Shown here: in pieces, positions 34,305 through 38,724 of the stretch
Position numbering within the stretch: position 1 is the first letter of the stretch
Layout: the number at the start of each line of letters is the position of its first letter
Assembly: GCA_002365595.1 (NCBI GenBank)
Contig: DFAM01000007.1
Span: forward strand, 64,129-102,852
Direction of reading: 5' to 3'
Length of the DNA: 38,724 nucleotides
Source of the DNA: Acinetobacter sp. UBA3106
GTDB lineage: Bacteria; Pseudomonadota; Gammaproteobacteria; Pseudomonadales; Moraxellaceae
The notes under the pieces: generated by a model
The model's database searches: none
The model's input: only the letters and a program-made list of their open reading frames with translations
Told to the model about the DNA's origin: nothing
Made by a program: the position numbers and the translations under genes

Positions 34305-34740
34305 GTGATCGTTATGCTTATTTCTATTTTGATCGCGTTATTGCTTATTTCATTGCAATCTTTTGCTCTCAAGATGTTCATTTCCTTGTTGAGCATGATT
34401 AGTTGCTTACTATCACGCAGTTATATCATTCGTTTGTGACATCATAAGCTTGTTCTGGATGATGAGCATTTAACAATTCGTGGCTTAAAAACCATAATTA
34501 TTGACCTGGCACAAATAGAAGCAATTGATAAACGCAGGGTAAATGGATTTAGTCACATCAATCTTTTATTTAAAAGGGCGAAACCGTCTTAAAATGAGAA
34601 TGTATGAGTATTTGGAGCAATACGAAGCTTTGTGGTTATTTTTTAATGAATTATTCATATCGTCATCGGGATTGAACAGAATTCCGAATTCTGCGAATAA
34701 TGATATTAATCCTCAGGTTTACGGCCAATTGCTTTCATAA
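34305..34740 (+). pseudogene. Degraded gene for a small membrane protein, possibly with a bacterial PH-like domain
   Basis: One reading frame from a GTG at 34305 or ATG at 34314 encodes hydrophobic segments (MLISILIALLLISLQSFALK). It is interrupted by an in-frame TGA (34437-34439), then continues as HHKLVLDDEHLTIRGL, IDLAQIEAIDKRRVNG and FSHINLLFK until TAA at 34590. The protein sequence resumes in the next frame as GRNRLKMRMYEYLEQYEALW and LFFNELF, stopping at 34740. One extra A in the run before GGGCG (about 34573-34576) explains the shift. A membrane anchor followed by a beta-rich part fits small PH-domain proteins, but that is inference. The 3' end overlaps recX by 35 bases. A sequencing error could cause one lesion but hardly both. 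Confidence 0.6.
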
Positions 34741-35299
34741 TTGCATCCATTTCAAAACCACGATACATCAAAAAACGAATTTGTTTGGCTTTCAGTTTCG
34801 GCTCTTTTTCAACTGCCAGTCCGAATTTTTTTACTTTCAGTTGATAGGCCTGTTCATTCCAGTCGGTTTCTTTTAATTCGTCCTGAATTAAACTGCTATC
34901 AATTTTTTTTGATTTTAAAGCCAGCTTAATGCGGTTAGGGCCTTTGCCTTTACGTTTTTGGCTCGACAGCATCATTTCAGCGACACGCTGGTCACTCTGA
35001 TAATTTTCTTTTGCCAGTTCATCCACCAGTTTAACCACTTCCTCACGATCCACTGCATAAAGCGCAAGTTTCTCAATCAGATCTGCTTTCGAGTATTCCT
35101 TGCGTGTCAGTACAGCAAAAGCATAGGAACGTAAGCGTGTTCCAGTCAGGCCTTGAGGTTTTGGTTCAGATGGAGCTTCAAAATGTAAGGCGTTTGAATC
35201 TGTAGATACATTTGAATGTGGGGATTCTGGTGCTGATTCATCAAACTGTTGCTTGAGCGTTTCATAGTCAAGCATGTTGGGAAATTTTGGATTGCTCAT
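34706..35299 (-). CDS. recX: Regulatory protein RecX
   Basis: RecX modulates RecA, usually limiting filament growth. The 197-residue protein has an N-terminal extension of about 45 residues (Ser/Pro/Glu-rich), then three helical repeats of the RecX fold. It contains LRSYAFAVLTRKEYSKADL, QSDQRVAEMMLSSQKRKGKG and RFLMYRGFEMDAIMKAI. It follows recA on the same strand after a terminator, so its expression likely depends on read-through. No strong ribosome binding site precedes the ATG at 35299; the next ATG is at 35275. Confidence 0.93.
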   Translation of the reverse strand: MSNPKFPNMLDYETLKQQFDESAPESPHSNVSTDSNALHFEAPSEPKPQGLTGTRLRSYAFAVLTRKEYSKADLIEKLALYAVDREEVVKLVDELAKENYQSDQRVAEMMLSSQKRKGKGPNRIKLALKSKKIDSSLIQDELKETDWNEQAYQLKVKKFGLAVEKEPKLKAKQIRFLMYRGFEMDAIMKAIGRKPED

Positions 35300-35322
35300 A
35301 AGGGTTAGATCACATCAAATAA

Positions 35323-35344
35323 AAAACGCCCCGTAGGGCGTTTT
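35323..35344 (-). terminator. Rho-independent terminator/attenuator between recA and recX
   Basis: The 9-bp stem AAAACGCCC/GGGCGTTTT (35323-35331/35336-35344) with loop CGTA is followed on the minus strand by TT-ATTTG. It lies 40 bases past the recA stop and 23 bases before the recX start. Confidence 0.85.
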
Positions 35345-35384
35345 ACAGTTTAACTGGAAAAATTCGACTTTAACATCATGCTGA

Positions 35385-36428
35385 TTAAGCATCTAGAAAG
35401 TCTGGTTCTTCTTCGTCTTTTTCTTCAATTGGCTTAGTTACAGGGGTTAACAGCTTTTCACGAATCAGACGGTCAAGTTCCTGTGCAATTTGAGGGTTTT
35501 CCTCTAAATGGCGGATCACATTGTTTTTACCTTGACCAATTTTATTGCCTTGATATGAGTACCAGGCACCCGCTTTTTGTACCAGTTCTTGAGCTACTGC
35601 AAGATCAACCAGTTCGCCCAGTTGGTTCACACCTTTACCATACAGAATCTGGAATAACGCTTCTTTAAACGGAGGCGCCATTTTGTTCTTCACGACTTTA
35701 ACCCGTGTTTCAGAACCAACAATCTCGTCACCTTCTTTCACTTGACCGATACGGCGGATATCCAGACGTACAGAAGCGTAGAATTTAAGCGCGTTACCAC
35801 CAGTGGTAGTTTCAGGGCTACCGAACATTACACCAATCTTCATACGGATCTGGTTAATGAAGATCACCATACAGTTAGAGCGTTTTGCATTACCGGTAAT
35901 TTTACGTAATGCCTGACTCATCAAACGGGCTTGCAGACCCATGTGCGAGTCGCCCATTTCGCCTTCAATTTCAGCGCGAGGCGTAAGGGCAGCCACGGAG
36001 TCGACAACGATCATGTCAATTGCACCAGAGCGTACCAGCATATCGGCAATTTCAAGCGCCTGTTCACCATTGTCTGGTTGTGACACAAGCAGATTGTCGA
36101 TATCTACGCCTAACTTGCGTGCATATTGCGGATCAAGCGCATGTTCGGCATCAATAAAGGCACAGGTACCACCAGCTTTTTGACATTCTGCAATAGCTTG
36201 CAAGGTCATGGTGGTTTTACCTGATGATTCAGGACCATAGATTTCGATGATACGGCCTTTAGGCAGACCACCGATACCTAGTGCGATATCCAGGGTTAAA
36301 GAACCTGTAGAAACCGCTTCAACGGCTTGTACAGTGTTATCACCAAGACGCATTACTGTGTTTTTACCAAATTGTTTTTCAATTTGGCTTAGGGCAGCGT
36401 TCAGCGCCTTGCTTTTATTATCATCCAT
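35385..36428 (-). CDS. recA: Recombinase RecA
   Basis: RecA forms filaments on single-stranded DNA, drives strand exchange and stimulates self-cleavage of LexA-like proteins. The 347-residue protein has Walker A GPESSGKTT (65-73), Walker B MIVVDSVAALTPRAEIEGE, the DNA-binding loop L1 (EGEMGDSHMGLQARLMSQAL) and L2 (GVMFGSPETTTGGNALKF). The acidic C-terminal tail is EEKDEEEPDFLDA. No LexA-type SOS box (CTGT-N8-ACAG) was seen upstream, in keeping with the known lack of LexA in Acinetobacter. It is upstream of recX. Confidence 0.98.
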   Translation of the reverse strand: MDDNKSKALNAALSQIEKQFGKNTVMRLGDNTVQAVEAVSTGSLTLDIALGIGGLPKGRIIEIYGPESSGKTTMTLQAIAECQKAGGTCAFIDAEHALDPQYARKLGVDIDNLLVSQPDNGEQALEIADMLVRSGAIDMIVVDSVAALTPRAEIEGEMGDSHMGLQARLMSQALRKITGNAKRSNCMVIFINQIRMKIGVMFGSPETTTGGNALKFYASVRLDIRRIGQVKEGDEIVGSETRVKVVKNKMAPPFKEALFQILYGKGVNQLGELVDLAVAQELVQKAGAWYSYQGNKIGQGKNNVIRHLEENPQIAQELDRLIREKLLTPVTKPIEEKDEEEPDFLDA

Positions 36429-36501
36429 CTCACAACCTCAAAACGATGTCACAGAAATATTAACTTAAGTGGATGTGTTACTTTCAAACGTGTTCCACCC
36501 A

Positions 36502-36507
36502 AGTATA
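36502..36507 (-). promoter_or_regulatory. Possible -10 element of recA
   Basis: On the minus strand TATACT lies about 74 bases before the recA ATG, preceded by a weak -35 match (AACATA at 17 bases). The damage-response operator of this organism cannot be named from sequence. Confidence 0.35.
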
Positions 36508-36572
36508 GTGACAGATTCATTCTTTATGTTCTATATCAATTCGGTCGAGTACGACAGAATATGACGCTTAAA

Positions 36573-37013
36573 TTAATCATGACTATAAGACCAGTCTTGG
36601 TCAAATTGCTGATCATTATCTTGTTTAAATTTACTGATTTGACGTCGATCTTTTTTACTTGGCCGATGTTCAGGTCGGGCTAGATTATGCAACTTTCTTT
36701 GGGTAGCAATCAACTCCCGTCTTGCAACACTGACTTCAGTTTCTTCATAAAGTTGCTGGGCAATCGGTGCTGCACCGCGAATACCCGACAAAGCTTTAAT
36801 CACCACAGTTTTACGGTCAAAACCCTGCTGTATGGTCAGCTCCATCCCGACACGCACCTCTTTAGAAACTTTAACCCGTTCACCATTGTGATGGACTTTG
36901 CCGCCTTCAATTGCAGATTTAGATATTGAACGTGTTTTAAAAAAACGTGCTGCCCACAACCATTTATCAACACGCATACTTTCAACATGGTTTTGTTGAG
37001 AAGAATTAGGCAT
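36573..37013 (-). CDS. hslR: Ribosome-associated heat shock protein Hsp15 (S4 domain)
   Basis: Hsp15 binds stalled 50S subunits that carry nascent chains and helps recycle them. The 146-residue protein has an S4 RNA-binding domain at about 13-75 (MRVDKWLWAARFFKTRSISK, then GGKVHHNGERVKVSKEVRVG) and a basic C-terminal tail (HRPSKKDRRQISKFK). This order and length match E. coli HslR (133 residues). Its start overlaps the end of the HAD phosphatase gene by 8 bases, so the two are translated together. Confidence 0.94.
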   Translation of the reverse strand: MPNSSQQNHVESMRVDKWLWAARFFKTRSISKSAIEGGKVHHNGERVKVSKEVRVGMELTIQQGFDRKTVVIKALSGIRGAAPIAQQLYEETEVSVARRELIATQRKLHNLARPEHRPSKKDRRQISKFKQDNDQQFDQDWSYSHD

Positions 37014-37692
37014 ATTTTTTCAGATCCTCAGCTTGTTCTAAGATCACCATTAAATCAGTCAAATCTTGTAAAATAGGATAAGAGCTTTCAGTTCTTATCT
37101 CTCTTTTAGATGAGGGCTGGGCAATGGTAATTAAATGCCGGATACCAAATTTTTCTGCACCTTTGAGTACTTTTTCAGTGTCATCAATAAAATAGGCGTG
37201 TTCCACCGGAAAAGGATGCAGTGCATGAAGCTTTTGCCAAAATTCGATAGATTCTTTGGCATAGCCAATGCTTTCACTGCTGACAATCACATCAAAGTAA
37301 TGCGCAATTTGGGTTTGTTCGAGTTTAAATTTTAAACCTTCGCAATCGGCATTGGTTGCTATCCAGCAGGCATAGCCGTGGCTTTTAAGATATTCCAGTA
37401 ATTCAATACAGCCTGAACGTAAAGCCACCTTGTGTTTGAACTCGTGTTGTAGGGCCAGTGTATCTACACCTACTTTCGAGCTCCAGAAACGTGTGGAATA
37501 CCAGTTTAAGGTATGATTATATTGCTGATAAAACTGAAATAGCGCTTGGGTACTTTGTTCGAGTGTACAGTTATGCTTTTGCGCATAGCGAATGGGAAGC
37601 TGATGATTCCAGATGAAATCATCATAGGCAAGATCAAGAAGCGTACCATCCATATCAAAAATGATGGTGGGTTTTTCTGAATAATTCGGCAT
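37006..37692 (-). CDS. HAD-family hydrolase, YrfG-like (GMP/IMP nucleotidase)
   Basis: This haloacid dehalogenase-type phosphatase acts in the cytosol. From the ATG at 37692 it has 228 residues, close to E. coli YrfG (222). Motif I is FDMDGTLLDL (catalytic Asp13 and Asp15), motif II is WIATNADCEG and motif IV is AYFIDDTEKVL. YrfG dephosphorylates GMP and IMP. The linkage to hslR, as in E. coli, supports that role, but the substrate is inferred. The frame opens as far as 37761, which would overlap cysQ. The shorter start lacks a clear ribosome binding site and lies only 13 bases from the cysQ start on the other strand. Confidence 0.88.
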   Translation of the reverse strand: MPNYSEKPTIIFDMDGTLLDLAYDDFIWNHQLPIRYAQKHNCTLEQSTQALFQFYQQYNHTLNWYSTRFWSSKVGVDTLALQHEFKHKVALRSGCIELLEYLKSHGYACWIATNADCEGLKFKLEQTQIAHYFDVIVSSESIGYAKESIEFWQKLHALHPFPVEHAYFIDDTEKVLKGAEKFGIRHLITIAQPSSKREIRTESSYPILQDLTDLMVILEQAEDLKKYA

Positions 37693-37705
37693 ATGAAGGT
37701 AATCT

Positions 37706-38560
37706 ATGTTTAAAGCAACAACAGCACCGCAAGATGCTTTGATTTTACAGTTGGTTCCCATTGTGACACAGGCATGTGAAATTTTGCGAGCAGAATATCA
37801 GGCCTATTGTGCAGGTGAAACCTTCGATGTCGAGCATAAAAGTGACCAGTCACCCGTGACTCAGGCAGATTATCGGGTCAATGCCTTTATCACCAAGGTA
37901 TTACAAACTACCTTTCCGAACATTTCGTTGTTATCTGAAGAAGGTGACAATACCCAGCGCAAGCAATGGCAAAATTTCTGGTTGCTTGACCCTTTGGATG
38001 GCACCAAGGAATTTCTGCATAAACGTCCCGAATTTACAATTAACTTGAGTCTGGTAGAAGGTGCATATACCACGTTTGCAGTCTTGGCCATACCGGGTGA
38101 GCAAACGATCTATTTTTGTCCCAAACAAGGCATGCCCTTAAAATTTGAGATTGAAACGGGACAGTGGCTGCAATATGCCGATGATGTGCAGTCTAAAACT
38201 GTACAGGTTGGTTTAAGTCAAAGTAGTCAAAACAAGCCCAAATATGCCGAATACCTAGGCATTTTGAAGCAGCAAGTTGATATTGTGGAGTTCAAGGCGG
38301 GGAGTGCCTATAAATTTTGTATGATGCTGGAAGGAAAAGTAGATATTTATCCACGTTTCCATCCGACCAGCGAGTGGGATACCAGTGCAGGGCAATGCCT
38401 GATTGAGCGCATCGGTGGTGGTCTGGTCGATTTTAAGGGCAGACCCTTTGTATACAATCAGCGTGACAGTTTGCTGAACGGTGGTTTTATCGCATTTCGA
38501 AATGAAAAAATGAAAAATTTAGCCTTCCAGACGCTAGAACTTATGGCGAACGTTCATTGA
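37706..38560 (+). CDS. cysQ: 3'(2'),5'-bisphosphate nucleotidase CysQ
   Basis: CysQ hydrolyses phosphoadenosine phosphate to AMP, removing the inhibitory product of sulfate activation. The 284-residue protein of the inositol monophosphatase superfamily has the metal site LLSEEGD, the core motif LLDPLDGTKEFLHKRPEFT and the C-terminal motif WDTSAGQCLIERIGG. It is about 38 residues longer than the E. coli protein, with an insertion around the GQWLQYADDVQS region. AAGG at proper spacing supports the ATG at 37706. The reading start is divergent from the HAD gene. Confidence 0.95.
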   Translation: MFKATTAPQDALILQLVPIVTQACEILRAEYQAYCAGETFDVEHKSDQSPVTQADYRVNAFITKVLQTTFPNISLLSEEGDNTQRKQWQNFWLLDPLDGTKEFLHKRPEFTINLSLVEGAYTTFAVLAIPGEQTIYFCPKQGMPLKFEIETGQWLQYADDVQSKTVQVGLSQSSQNKPKYAEYLGILKQQVDIVEFKAGSAYKFCMMLEGKVDIYPRFHPTSEWDTSAGQCLIERIGGGLVDFKGRPFVYNQRDSLLNGGFIAFRNEKMKNLAFQTLELMANVH

Positions 38561-38584
38561 GCTGAAGCTTGAACATGCTATAGT
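38557..38584 (+). promoter_or_regulatory. Putative promoter of the last gene
   Basis: TTGAGC (38557-38562) and TATAGT (38579-38584) are 16 bases apart and overlap the cysQ stop. A start near 38591 would give a 30-base leader. Confidence 0.5.
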
Positions 38585-38620
38585 GTTGGATGTACCCATG
38601 TTTAATTTTTTGGCTGCTTC

Positions 38621-38724
38621 ATGGCGTTAGATCTACTCCCTACAAGTATGCTGAAGGCGCTTGATTTACTGCCTGATGCAAAAACTCCGGTGACTTTGTT
38701 TACCCGCCATTCTATTCGTGAAGT
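38621..38724 (+). CDS. Histidine phosphatase-like protein (partial, N-terminus only)
   Basis: Only 34 codons are visible before the window ends. From ATG 38621 the product begins MALDLLPTSMLKALDLLPDA and reaches LFTRHSIRE. The RH pair near the start is reminiscent of the phosphohistidine motif (RHG/RHS) of the histidine phosphatase (phosphoglycerate mutase) superfamily. The ATG at 38648 is another possible start. A promoter is predicted upstream. The family call rests on one short motif and is tentative. Confidence 0.45.
   Translation, partial: MALDLLPTSMLKALDLLPDAKTPVTLFTRHSIRE

Noticed and set aside
34543..34740. A separate 65-residue gene on the plus strand
   Set aside because: The sequence reads better as the shifted 3' end of the broken gene starting near 34305.
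36429..36572. LexA-type SOS box upstream of recA
   Set aside because: No CTGT-N8-ACAG match was found, and Acinetobacter is known to lack LexA.

Overview
The window is a chromosomal stretch of a low-GC gammaproteobacterium, most probably Acinetobacter (Moraxellaceae). This is inferred from AT-rich intergenic DNA with Acinetobacter-like codon use, the order pyrH-frr-uppS-cdsA-dxr-rseP-bamA-skp-lpxD-fabZ-lpxA without lpxB, a fis-purH-purD cluster without dusB, and Moraxellaceae-looking protein variants (UppS catalytic loop, BamA). No species was determined. There is no prophage, insertion sequence, integron, CRISPR array or tRNA gene. Most of the window is core housekeeping DNA with a few accessory or degraded spots.

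Layout. 1-1611 (minus): methionine ABC uptake genes, metQ then metN (cut by the window edge), with a hairpin terminator between them. 1612-3000: an AT-rich accessory gap with one small secreted orphan protein. 3040-8822 (minus): purD, purH, fis, a zinc-ribbon/DUF3426 membrane protein and prmA. A palindromic element lies between purH and purD, purD has a hairpin/mini-ORF leader, and fis has an extended -10 promoter below helically phased A-tracts. 8956-11606 (minus): two tandem BASS-family transporters and a secreted Gln/Met-repeat protein. 11861-17565 (plus): mnmG, a Sel1-repeat protein, an AAHS-type MFS transporter and a small zinc-ribbon-like protein. 17637-20223 (minus): ntrC-ntrB, the nitrogen two-component system.

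20572-32911 (plus) holds rimO followed by the large envelope cluster. UMP kinase and ribosome recycling factor come first. Next are undecaprenyl diphosphate synthase, CDP-diglyceride synthase, DXP reductoisomerase and the RseP protease. The outer-membrane assembly genes bamA and skp and the lipid A/fatty acid genes lpxD-fabZ-lpxA close the run, which ends at a strong terminator. Together these supply isoprenoid carrier, phospholipid precursor, lipid A acyl chains and the outer-membrane protein machinery.

32966-38724: cpoB/ybgF (minus), the 4.5S SRP RNA gene ffs with its own promoter, a degraded membrane-protein gene with an internal stop and a frameshift, recX and recA (minus), hslR and a YrfG-like HAD phosphatase (minus), cysQ (plus) diverging from the phosphatase with only 13 bases between start codons, and the first codons of a histidine-phosphatase-like gene.

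I did not find a clear new multi-gene system. The observations most worth checking are the purD leader, the 4509-4641 palindromic element, the altered UppS catalytic loop, the fis promoter architecture, the Gln/Met-repeat secreted protein and the 34305-34740 pseudogene.
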